From positions 135,757 through 178,522 of the forward strand of contig MU619242.1 in the NCBI GenBank assembly GCA_025201805.1: DNA of 42,766 bases, written 5' to 3'. The position numbers were made by a program, and so were the translations under genes. Below are positions 33,501-42,766 of the stretch, piece after piece. The stretch comes from Parasitella parasitica. Its lineage: Eukaryota; Mucoromycota; Mucoromycetes; Mucorales; Mucoraceae. Position 1 is the stretch's first letter. Every line of letters starts with the position of its first letter. The notes beneath the pieces were generated by a model. The model made no database searches. It saw only the letters and a program-made list of their open reading frames with translations, and had not been told where the DNA came from.

Positions 33501-35151
33501 TTGACTGATATCACTGATACGTATAGCGAAGACCCTACTGCTTCCTGTACCGTGGGCCAAGTCGTCCGCATTGCTATTATTAACGTCAACAAGGAAAGAA
33601 ACCAGGTGGATGTCTCGCTGAGAGCTTCTCGTATCTACCCTGATATCCAGTCTAATGAAGTCAAGACCTTTGAAGACATCAAACGTGGTCAAGTTTATGA
33701 AGGTTATGTTAGCAACATTGCTGCTGTTGGCGTCTTTGTAAAGCTGAATCATTCTATTGCCGCTCGTGTAAAGATTGCCAATCTTTCCGACTCGTTTGTC
33801 AAAGAATGGAAGGACATTTACAAACTCGGTCAACTTGTCAAGGCAAAGATTATTTATATTGATCACGACATGAAGCGTCTGGAAGCATCTCTCAAGAAGA
33901 GTGTTGTCGAAGGTGCATCGTCTGCTCCTGTCGCCAAGAGTAGCAAGAAGGAACAGCAGCAAGAGGCTTCTGATAGTGATGAAGAGATGCCTGAGGTAGA
34001 CGACTCTGATGATGAGATGGAAGATGCTCTGGAATTTGATTCAGAAGACCAAGCTGAACAAGATGCTGATGACCAAGAAGAACAAGATGACGAGGAGAAA
34101 TCTGCACCTGCACTGAAGATTGATAGTTTTGACTGGACAGGCATCAATAACAGAGTAGATTCTAGTGACGAAGAAGGAGAGGAGGAGGAATCCGACGATG
34201 AGGATCAAGACGACAAATCCAAAGATAAAAAAAAGAAGGAGGTTGAGGATTTAACGGCTCAACTCAATATCAATGCTCCTCAAACAGCAAGCGATTTTGA
34301 ACGCCTGTTGGTGGGCTCTCCCAACTCTTCCTACTTGTGGATTAACTTTATGGCACATCAACTTCAATTATCAGAGATTGCCAAAGCTCGTGACATTGGT
34401 GAGCGTGCACTAAAGACTATCAATTTCCGCGAGGAACAAGAAAAGATGAACGTGTGGGTTGCACTCCTCAATCTCGAGAACAATTTCGGCACAGACGAGG
34501 CTCTTCAACAAGTGTTTAAGCGTGCGTTAGTGTACTGCGAACCCCTCAAGGTATACCTCCAGCTCGTCAAGATTTACGAACGAAGCGACAAACAGGACAA
34601 GGCCGAAGCTCTTTGGGAAGAAATGACCAAGAAGTTTGGCTCACAATCGCCTGAAGTCTGGACAGGATTTGGACTCTATTATCTGGAACACAACAAGTCT
34701 GATGAAGCTCGTGAACTACTTCAAAAGAGCCTAAAGGTTTTGCCCAAGCATGAGCATGTCCAGACAATCGTCAAGTTTGCCCAGTTAGAATTCAAACACG
34801 GTGAAGCAGAACGTGGTCGTACTATCCTTGAAGGCGTGATGAGCAATTATCCAAAGCGATTGGATTTATGGAATGTTTATATCGATATGGAAATCAAGAT
34901 TGGCGATGATGAAATGACAAGGTAATTTATTATAATGGCACATGCAGTATCTACACACAACTTACTTTTTTTTTATTATTTTTTGACTATACAGACGTTT
35001 GTTTGAGCGTGTTGCCTCTATGAAGTTTTCGTCAAAAAAAATGAAGTTCTTATTCAAGAAATGGATCCAATTTGAAAAGGCTCATGGCACTGAAGATGAC
35101 GTTCAAAGAGTGAAAGAAAAGACGCTCGCTTATGTTGAAAGCATGACTTGA
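30576..35151 (+). CDS. RRP5: rRNA biogenesis protein Rrp5 (PDCD11), S1 and HAT repeat protein
   Basis: Nucleolar factor needed for both 18S and 5.8S/25S rRNA maturation: N-terminal S1 domains bind pre-rRNA and the C-terminal repeats act in the small-subunit processome. Exons 30576-30740, 30803-30952, 31020-31364, 31431-34921 and 34995-35151 give 1435 residues. A Lys-rich N terminus (KKKRKPSKKAKK) is followed by S1 domains; I can recognise ten (for example GATVKSVEDHGYVLDLG, VEKLIPAGIIVKV, GYVSNIAAVGVFVKL). A long acidic linker (DSDEEMPEVDDSDDEME and onwards) leads to HAT/TPR-like repeats (LWINFMAHQLQLSEIAKAR to AYVESMT). Yeast Rrp5 has 1729 residues and twelve S1 domains, so this copy is compact. 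Four small introns sit near the ends and one exon of 3.5 kb holds the core. Confidence 0.96.
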
Positions 35152-35920
35152 GCAAAGTTGCATGTATTACCGTAATCATAAAAGTTTTTGTATATATATT
35201 ATAAGAAGCCCCCTTGTTTTCATCTCTTACTCTCTCTTAGACAATATCAAATTATTAAATTAATAAACAAGGGTTAAAAAAAGTAAAGACACGCCAAGTT
35301 AAGCTTACTTGATGTTAAAAAAGTGTTATGGGTATAAATGGTATTGTAGAAACTCTTATTTTTAAGATAATCTCTGCTTCTAAATTGATCAAGAAAATTG
35401 TTGTGTGTTTAACTGTTGTGCCCACAATAGATCAAAAGATAACTCTTTACACCGTAAACACAGGTTCTTTTTATAAGAGCATCAACAGTAGTTCAGATAT
35501 GGCCAAAATGTACGGAATTCGATTCACTATTTTTTTTACCAGACCAATTTATGCTAGATAACGGCAGAAAACATTATGCGTTTTTTTCAAGTAAAACCAG
35601 AGTTCGGTGCAATGTCGCAATATTATTTAATACGCAACTACAGATTATGGTAGCAACTGTATTAATTGAGCTTTTCTATGCAGCATATAGCAAGTTTTCT
35701 TGTAATCAATTGTGCGTTAACTTTGTTTCAGAAATGAGTATATATACACTGTGTGGTTATTTTTAAACATTATTGCTATTTTCACTATTGATGATTACTT
35801 TTTTTTTATTGTTAAATACTATAAATTAATCAAAAAAAAACTCTTCTATTAAATAAACAGAATGGCTACGATGCTTGTTCCATCAGATCAAGCAAGCTGA
35901 AACAACAGGCAACTTTTTTT
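35152..35920. other. Intergenic region between convergent genes
   Basis: AT-rich spacer between RRP5 (plus) and the deacetylase gene (minus). Two short frames (35328-35561 and 35551-35766) are not convincing. Confidence 0.65.
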
Positions 35921-36938
35921 TCACTGGTAAGGGTTCTCACCAACACCTAAGATACACATAATTAGGATGAGAAAAATTATTATATTCATCCCAGTATTTA
36001 ACTTACAATCAGCGACAGTGGAGAACTGGAAGCCCTGAGACTTGACGTATTCAATCAAAGCAGAAGTTAATTCAGTTGTAGTTTGCTCATAAACCTATGA
36101 CACACACACACACAAGTTATTATTAAAATTAACGCAAATATAGGTATCTCGACCTACATCATGAGATAGAGTGATGAAGCCATCATCAATATTGGAGCTA
36201 TTAAACGAATTCTTGACATTAGCCATCTCTTGTTGAAGGTCGTGAGTGTCAAAATCTTTGGTATCTGTAGACCATTTGACAACTTTGTAACCTTTTCCTT
36301 CAAGCTTTGCGACGCTGTCGTCATTGGCACTGCCGTATGGAGGGCGAATGACTAGATTCATTAGGTTGTGTAAATTAGTAATAGCCCTCAGATTATGTGT
36401 ATATATACACCAAGTGCAGACAACTTACAAGCTGGCCTGAGCAAATAACAATTAGTCTCCACATAGACATTACACATATGCAAGAGTACTTACTTGACTT
36501 GGATAATATCAAAGACAATTTTCTCCAATTCAGTGATTTCATCGTCAAACTCTTGGCCAGAGATTGTTTCTAAATCCTTATGAGACAAAGTATGGCTTGC
36601 AATCTGATGCCCTGAAGCATGAGCTTTGCGCAGTGCGTTTCGGCCCTCTTCATTTGTCTCTAAATCACTAGGTACAATAGAAGGATGAGTATATGCTTGG
36701 CTAGTAGAAACAGTCTGGTTCTTTACATGAAATTCTTTCCATTGACAAAAAAGGTAGCCTTCACTTGATTTCTATCCAGCAAATCCACAAGGGCAGAAGT
36801 GTATCCATATGGCCCATCATCGTAGGTAATAGCGACATGGCCAGGTTTACAATTGTTGATTATGGAGCCAGACACCACAGAAGCAAGCAAACCAAAAGCA
36901 ATTGAAGCATTGAAGATTTTACGAGTTGAAAAGGTCAT
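35921..36938 (-). CDS. Chitin deacetylase-type polysaccharide deacetylase (NodB domain, CE4)
   Basis: Predicted secreted enzyme that removes acetyl groups from chitin to make chitosan, a main wall polymer of Mucorales. Six exons on the minus strand: 36938-36727, 36667-36494, 36436-36429, 36351-36158, 36094-36007 and 35946-35921 (233 residues). A signal peptide is seen (hydrophobic to about residue 24). NodB motifs are complete: TYDDGP (catalytic and metal Asp at 40/41), SHTLSH (H96, H100), FIRPPYG (132-138), DTKDFD and LSHDV. The protein ends FSTVADCVGENPYQ, the usual fungal ending. Exon 3 is only 8 nt long and supplies part of K-P-A-F just before RPPYG; without it the frame is lost. No GPI tail or chitin-binding domain. 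Exact substrate is inferred. Confidence 0.92.
36429..36436 (-). other. 8-nt micro-exon of the deacetylase gene
   Basis: Flanked by a CTCAG acceptor and a GTAAGT donor on the minus strand. It is the only way found to join the upstream exon (ending VK) to the downstream exon (IRPPYG) in phase, giving VKPAFIRPPYG, which fits the family. Confidence 0.82.
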
Positions 36939-37439
36939 TTCTTTTGAGATGTCTAGTTGAAAAAAAAAAAGACACAAATGTTTGATCTGACAATCGTTTT
37001 TATACAAAAACAAGGCGGGTTAAAAATCATCCATGCAGCAAATGTGCATCATTCATGTATAACATACATATCCAATTAGCAAATCAAATGAGAGAAGTAA
37101 CACTGCGAAAGTGCAAGAGAAAACGTTTTCAGTCTTTTTAAACAACATGATAACTCAAGGGGGCTTTATTTTCCATAGTGATGCAGGAGTTGTGATCTCT
37201 TTCATGTATATCTATATAAAGGAGAAAAAGGGAGGGGAAGATCACGGAACAAGCAGAACGTAAAAACAGCAAAGGGACATACATGATTATTGTCTACACA
37301 ATCGATGCCACTCCTAAAGCAGATTTGATATAGAGAATATCTTTCGGTGGGATAGTTTATTACATATTTCAAAAGCAAATTAAATGATTAGGAGGGTATA
37401 TACAGATAATATGACTTTTTAATGTATACAAATCTTCTT
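36939..37439. other. Intergenic region upstream of the deacetylase
   Basis: About 500 nt: deacetylase promoter and 3' flank of the hexokinase-like gene. No open frame of note. Confidence 0.6.
36997..37004 (-). promoter_or_regulatory. TATA box of the deacetylase gene
   Basis: TATAAAAA on the minus strand, 58 nt before the ATG at 36938. Confidence 0.5.
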
Positions 37440-38984
37440 TTAGTGTAGCACGTTGATCTTTTCGGCCATCATAGCAACAATAGCAGCACCTACAATTCTT
37501 GAGTGCTTGACAATGCCCACTGATAATTTCGTTGCAATTTGATCTGGTATTAAAGTCTTGAGGGTCTCACAAACACGAGGGTGGAAGGAAGGGTAATCCT
37601 TGTATACCTCGCCACTGATGGCTGCTATAGGACTTAGTATACAAGTGTAGTTCCTTTCACATCTACTCACATATTGCAAATCCTTCAGACGGGTCTAGAC
37701 CAACACCATCAGAAACCATGTATTCGACAACGCCTGCTATGCTCGCAGCAAGCAAAACTGCAGCACGATGCCCTACAAGCTGGCACACGCTTTTGACAAT
37801 GCCTCGATCAATCAGACTTGTCTCACTTGTTCTACACATTTCTTCCAGAATAACACGAGTCCCATCCAATGAACCATCATTATCATCTTCGCAAACGTAC
37901 ATGTAACTGGTATCGAACTGATACGGGACACGAAGCAAGCATTCTTTATCGTCTATATCAAATGAGAGTATTTGATGATCTGCATATTCCACAAGCACCA
38001 ATCTCACCAGCTCACCGAGGTACATGCCTGTAGTCATCTTCTCAAATGCATGGACACCTTTATTGTTGGATTCAATATCAACAGCCTCATCAAGCCTGTT
38101 GATGGGCAAGTATTGGGAGCTGATGTTGCACCACTCTGTGTTGATAATCATGTCAGATTGTAGCCCGCCTTCTTTATAGTCTGCCGGAAGGGTTTTCACA
38201 TTGCTCACTTTATCGTAATAGGCGCAGTTGGTCCCTGCACTGTGCACAATACCGATTCGGGTAGATGGATGTTGATATGCGTGTGCCAATAAAGTACATA
38301 CGGCGTCTGTATATGGAATGGGTAAAAAGATATCAGTGCATGCATGGGTAAGCGTGTGTATACATGCATGATTATACCGTTAGCCATGGCTACTATGCGT
38401 ACAGAGAGCCCCTTTGCTTTAAACCTCTGATGGAATAAATCAACAATATCGCTGCCGATGGCATTCGGATATTCGAAGCCGTGTTCCAGTGCAACAATGG
38501 AACCTTTGTCCAGACCAGTTTGTCGTACAGCAAATCCCATACTTATCCCCATTGCGTAAACCATCTCTTGTGATGAACCCACTCGACGTTGGAAATCGGC
38601 CACGCAATCAGCTATATAATCGATCAGGGTGCTCATGCTGTCACCAATAGTTAAATGATCCGGGATCTTGTATTGGTACTGGTTAATGGCCAGCTTTCCG
38701 CCCTCGCCTTTGAGTCGCACTTGGCAGACGTAGATATCTACACCGCTGATCTCAAGCGCAAGGTAGGTGCCCTTTTCGTTTCCAGTGGGATAGCCTGTTA
38801 CGAACGAGGGTATCATCTTTAGATTGTTGTGGGCCTCGTTGGACTCCAACCCTTTCCTCATTTCGTAGCCAACACCGCTCATCACTTTGTGCAGCTCGTC
38901 ATGAGATACTTCAAACAATGCCAAAGTCTCTTCTGCCGCCTTTTGTTTCGCTAAATCATCAAGTACCCAATTTAATATAGTCAT
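37440..38984 (-). CDS. Hexokinase-family protein with degenerate active site (probable pseudoenzyme)
   Basis: Exons on the minus strand 38984-38378, 38306-37671 and 37624-37440 give 475 residues, full hexokinase length. Family marks kept: IPSFVTGYPTGNEKGTYLAL (about 58-77), RQTGLDKG, the catalytic-base position N202-D203, INTEW and GMYLGE. Marks lost: the phosphate-1 loop LDLGGTN is LEISGVD (77-83); the sugar loop FSFP is GFA; the glucose-contacting TK of the WTKGF box is EH (167-168); the phosphate-2 loop VGTGTN is VHSAGTN (223-229); the adenosine motif DGSGVGAA is HSRIVGAA near the C terminus. All three nucleotide-binding elements are thus changed, although the frame is intact across three exons. 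Non-catalytic hexokinases that regulate (such as Aspergillus XprF/HxkC) are known. Catalysis is unlikely; a sensing or regulatory role is inference. Confidence 0.9.
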
Positions 38985-39269
38985 CTCCTGTTGTTGACAC
39001 TAGTGGAATGGAAGAGCAAAAAAAAAAAAAACCAAGAAAACCCATCAAATTTATAGTCTGTATACATTCTCCTGTGCGACTTCTTGTGATATGTGTGAAT
39101 ATATATGTTTGTGTTTGTGCGCTCAACACAATACACCACTGTGCTACTCACATGTTACCAAAAATCCCTTGGGATACCTGAAAGCTTAATTGAATTATGT
39201 AAAAAAAAAAGGGGGGTTGGCGCTCAAAATATAGTGAACATTGCTTAATGTGTTAAGAGTCTGATTTAT

Positions 39270-42010
39270 TTAGAATAAATCAGCAAAAGGGTCTTTGGGT
39301 TGCTGTGTAGTAGTTGTGCTTTGATTAGCTGGTTGGGGAGAAGGCTCGCCGAATAGATCGTTTGTAAAGTCATGCATTGACGATTGATATGATTGCCCCT
39401 GCTGCTGTTGTTGTTGAGGAGAACTTGTAGAGTTGAATAGACCCATAATGTCATTCACGTTATTAGAAGAAGTCAGTGCTGCAGCAGACGCTGATTGACC
39501 ACTAGCACCACCGTCTCCACCTCCACCAAGAGAGAGTAAATTGTTAAAAACGCTTGTCGAACCGTCATTTTGCAAAATGGGTGATACGGGTGTTTCCACA
39601 GATTGCTCACCCCAATCTAGATCAAGTAGATTACCAATGTCATTGTTCTTGATAGCAGCTTGTATCTGAGGAGGAGGAGCATCTATATCATCTTCTTCGG
39701 CATGTCTAGGTAAGGGAGCTCAATAAATGCTCATAGGTAAAACGGCGCGCACAACTTACTCTGTCATGGCCTTGCTTACATTATCAGCACCAAACCTTTT
39801 ACCAGCAATAAATGTTTCTGCAGGTTTATGGTATACAGAAGCTAATGTGCCAATGTCATATAACAAGGTTTCGAGCAACGCAGGTGAAATTCCCTCATTC
39901 TGGCCAGCAATGGGAGGTTTCTCAGACAAGACAACAGCCTATGATTTTTTTTTAGGAAAATTGTTTGAATCAAAGAGGCGTATTTTACCTTGGCCGCTTG
40001 GGGATCAGTAGACAGTAATCTCCAATAAACATATGCTCTATCACGAATATCAGCGTTATCGCACTCTGTTGTCGCAGTTTGGAGAATGCGCTGCACTAGA
40101 TCCTGGTTTTCATTTGGCTTCTTCAAAAATAGCTTAACCGTGGCAGTCAACAATTGTAACTGAACTTGGGGATTTTCCTCCTTGAAGTTTTCCAAAAAGA
40201 TGTTGATCAAGTCATCTGCATTGTCAATCCTTTCAGCGTATTCACCAATTATCCAAATCAATGATCCCTTTGCCTCTGGCTCGTCTAATGCCTCGAGATT
40301 TTCGCAGAGAGTAGGAATGATGCCTTCGTATTTGCGAGGGTATTTACGGAAAATGTCCTTGATTACAACAATGGCTTCTTGGACAACATAGCTGACTCCA
40401 GTGTTGATTAAATCCAATAATACGTTGATACAACGTTCAGCTGCTTCATCGATTTTAATGGCACAGCGACCAATAGCATGCACTGATTTTCGAACAAACT
40501 CGACGTCTACTTCATTTGCATACCTGTATAAAGCGATAAGGTAAACGAACCTGGTATATTAGCTGCTAATACATACTCTTTCAATTCGCTCAGCAATTGA
40601 TCGACGTTACGATCATTGCATAATTTAACCATAATTTCCAGCTTCTCCATTTTGACATAAGGCGGATCGTTGTATTTGCAGAAAAATACACGGATTTCAT
40701 TACTCAAAACTTCAGGTCTCTTTTGCAGGATAAGACTAATATTGCGCAATGCAATATATTGAACTTCAGGGGGACTTGAAAGAAGTGTAACTATAGTAAA
40801 GTGTTTAAATATCTGCCCTTCTCCCTCTCCTATTTTCAAAATTATGATTACCCAAAGGAGGTGCCATTTTTCTACACATCGATTTAATAAAGGACTCTTC
40901 TTTAATATGCCTCATGTTAATCATTAAAACCTAAATATCAGCAATAAGTTTTCGTTGCTAATTATTTATTCTGTTCATTTTACCTTGACTGCAGATAAAA
41001 CAACAGCACCATTTGCATGTTGCAGTCTAGGCATAACTCGATCACAAATGCTTTCAGCTTCTTTGCCACCTGATACTTTGTAATCAGCAATGGCTGTCAA
41101 AATAGCAATTTGACCCCATCTGTAGTAGTTCTGTTAGTGTATATCAAATTAATCGCAAAAAGTAAAATACTTACTCGGTACATTCATTAAGGGCGTGTAA
41201 TAATTTGTTGGAAATGTTGTTATTGATTTCAAAAACGTTGTGTTGAGGAGAGGCTTCATTAATATCACTTAGTGCAACAACTGCGTTTGCAACGACCATA
41301 GGATTTACATCAGATACCATCTCCTTTACTGCATTCACAAAATCTTGCTCGACTGCCAGCTCGGGATTGAGGTCATACAATTTGGCAACACAAACTGCTG
41401 CTGTCTTCCGAACATATGGATTCTCATCTTTGAGGCATTTGCGAAGAGGCTCTGTAAGATAATCAATAATTTTGTCGACTCTCAAACAGCCCATAGTTCT
41501 AATAGCAAGTGCACGAATCAACGGATTTGGGTCATCAGAATCCTATTGATTTGCGGTATAAGTAGCGATAGTATTGTTTTTGTTCTCGTTTTACCTTGAC
41601 AAACGTATTCACTGCTAAAATGACCAACTCGGGTTGCGTCTTTGCATAATTCATCAAATACAAATACACCAACTTTTTCAGCTCGAGATCCTCTGTTTGC
41701 ATATTCTTGAGGACATCCGGAAACAAACCGCTCACATCTTTGCCAACCGTCATGTTGGCAATCACTTTCTTTACTGCATCTTTGCGGTGATGGCGATATT
41801 CACTATTGAGTTCTGACTTGAGCTCGTAATTTTCACCTGGAATACAAGGCTTAGTTCTTGTTATCATAAACTACTGTGCACAGTTTCGCCCTGCAAGCAG
41901 TCGAGAAACAAGCATGTCTCCTTTCTTCCTCCTGTTTCCTTGTTTCCCACTATGATTTCTAACATACCTCTTTTGTTGGTAGTGAAAAATTTGGGTCTAC
42001 TCAGCGACAT
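39270..42010 (-). CDS. APL2: AP-1/AP-2 complex subunit beta (beta-adaptin), trunk plus hinge
   Basis: Large subunit of a clathrin adaptor complex working at the trans-Golgi/endosome (AP-1) or plasma membrane (AP-2). Nine exons on the minus strand: 42010-41968, 41836-41595, 41542-41175, 41119-40984, 40930-40852, 40790-40577, 40523-39989, 39938-39760 and 39705-39270 (743 residues). The HEAT-repeat trunk is strongly conserved ([84 protein letters not shown]). The hinge carries a clathrin box LLDLD (625-629). The rest is low in complexity (Ser, Gly, poly-Q) and ends DPFADLF. The C-terminal ear of animal beta1/beta2 is missing, as in yeast Apl2 (726 residues). Whether it serves AP-1, AP-2 or both cannot be decided here. 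The start ATG matches the usual short first exon before GENYELK. Confidence 0.95.
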
Positions 42011-42391
42011 GATCCTCTTGTTTTCAAACAGTAAAAAGAAATTAATAGAGAACAAGAAAAAGAAAAACCAGCCAAAACAGACGCGCGAATGATCAAAAGG
42101 TTCACGGATTCTGTATATGTACTTGTCCTCAAGTCCGATTGTGGATGGTAGTCAGTTTAATCGGATCGACTGATTTACCGAAGATCTACGCAATGAAATG
42201 CTGGATGAACATGCAAAAAGTACCTGAGTCCATGAGCGTCGCAGTAATGCAACTTGATATAGCTTATTTTTCAACAAGACATGGGTAGCAATGACCGTCT
42301 ATAGGTGATGCATTCCAGATGTATGAGATTTTGATGCGAATATAAAATGCAATCATGCTCAAAATGCCATCTCTTATATTAAAATGATAGA
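42011..42391. other. Intergenic region upstream of the beta-adaptin gene
   Basis: No gene recognised. Promoter side of the adaptin gene, bordering the tandem repeat. Confidence 0.6.
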
Positions 42392-42511
42392 AATCGTAAA
42401 AAACAGTCCTCAGCGCTTAAAATTGAATCGTAAAAAACAGTCCTCAGCGCTTAAAAATGAATCGTAAAAAACAGTCTCCAGCGCTTAAAGTTGAATCGTA
42501 AAAAACAGTCA
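42392..42511 (+). repeat. 34-bp tandem repeat, about 3.5 copies
   Basis: Units start with ATCGTAAAAAACAGTC and continue with CTCAGCGCTTAAA and a variable A/T spacer that ends in GA. The ATCG cores fall at 42393, 42427, 42461 and 42495, exactly 34 bp apart. Three units are near identical (one has TC/CT swapped in CTCAG, and spacer changes), and the fourth breaks off after ACAGTC. Each full unit holds the palindrome AGCGCT. Confidence 0.95.
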
Positions 42512-42525
42512 TATTTTTTCATTCA

Positions 42526-42766
42526 ATGCCATCTTTCATGCACCAAGTGTTACAGTTAAAAGATGGCCATACTGCTCACTCAAGATTTGGAATTTTTCTT
42601 ATTAACTGCAATGATTCATCTGTGTGTTCTTTGAGACCAAGATCTCTTGGAAAAAGCCTTATTTATCTAGGATGAAGCATCGATGAACAGCCGTGATGTT
42701 CTCGAAACAGTAGACAGGACATTTAAAGATGTCATGAAGCAATATTTAAATAGACGAAAGACAGGC
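42526..42766 (+). pseudogene. Helitron-type (Pif1-like) helicase fragment, disrupted, cut by window edge
   Basis: Two frames together match the Helitron/Pif1 helicase core. The first (about 42526-42634) reads LKDGHTAHSRFGIFL with SSVCSL, equivalent to the GGRTAHSRF motif. The second, shifted by one base (42635 to the end), reads DLLEKALFI, then a TAG at 42668-42670, then DEASM and DRTFKDVM, equivalent to the Walker B block LIIWDEAPM and its following helix. The TAG stands where the family has Trp (TGG), a one-base change. A frameshift plus a stop means a decayed copy; the rest lies beyond 42766. Its Rep part would be expected upstream but is not seen, so it is a fragment, or joined through an intron (an acceptor-like TACAG lies at 42551-42555). 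Confidence 0.75.

Overview
This is a eukaryotic, fungal window. Every gene is split by short introns (about 50-75 nt) with GT-AG ends and CTAAT-type branch points. The encoded proteins look like those of early-diverging fungi, most likely Mucoromycota (Mucorales type); I cannot name the species. All gene models below were made by hand: I joined reading frames across GT-AG introns and checked codon phase at every junction.

Layout, left to right. (1) 1-5017, plus strand: the 3' part of importin beta-1 (KAP95), then an STK16/Env7-type kinase. (2) 5046-9260, minus strand: a 1286-residue double-block membrane transporter of the aromatic acid exporter (FUSC) type, tail to tail with the kinase and only 28 nt from it. 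(3) 11236-15143, plus strand: a Met30/SconB/Pof1-type F-box WD40 protein, followed by a CYS-3/Zip1-type bZIP factor. In other fungi these two families form a ubiquitin ligase and its substrate in sulfur control. (4) 17088-20704, plus strand: a one-pass membrane protein with a proline-rich tail (PPPY and PSAP motifs) and a repeated TTN beta-helix, then an unrecognised 169-residue acidic protein. (5) 20705-25289: a gene-poor, AT-rich stretch of about 4.6 kb. (6) 25290-35151, plus strand: a WRKY/GCM-like zinc finger protein, a secreted or vacuolar endopolyphosphatase-type phosphoesterase, and the ribosome assembly factor RRP5. (7) 35921-42010, minus strand: a small chitin deacetylase-type NodB protein with an 8-nt exon, a hexokinase family member that has lost most nucleotide- and sugar-binding motifs, and an AP-1/AP-2 beta adaptin without an ear domain. 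(8) 42392-42766: a 34-bp tandem repeat followed by a decayed Helitron-type helicase that runs off the window.

Most genes are single-copy housekeeping functions (nuclear import, rRNA maturation, clathrin adaptor). The points most worth following are the linked sulfur-regulator pair with a TCACGTG site and an unusual 5' end on the bZIP gene, the fungal WRKY-like factor, the probable pseudo-hexokinase, the TTN-ladder membrane protein, and the Helitron remnant at the right edge. I saw no tRNA, rRNA or CRISPR array.
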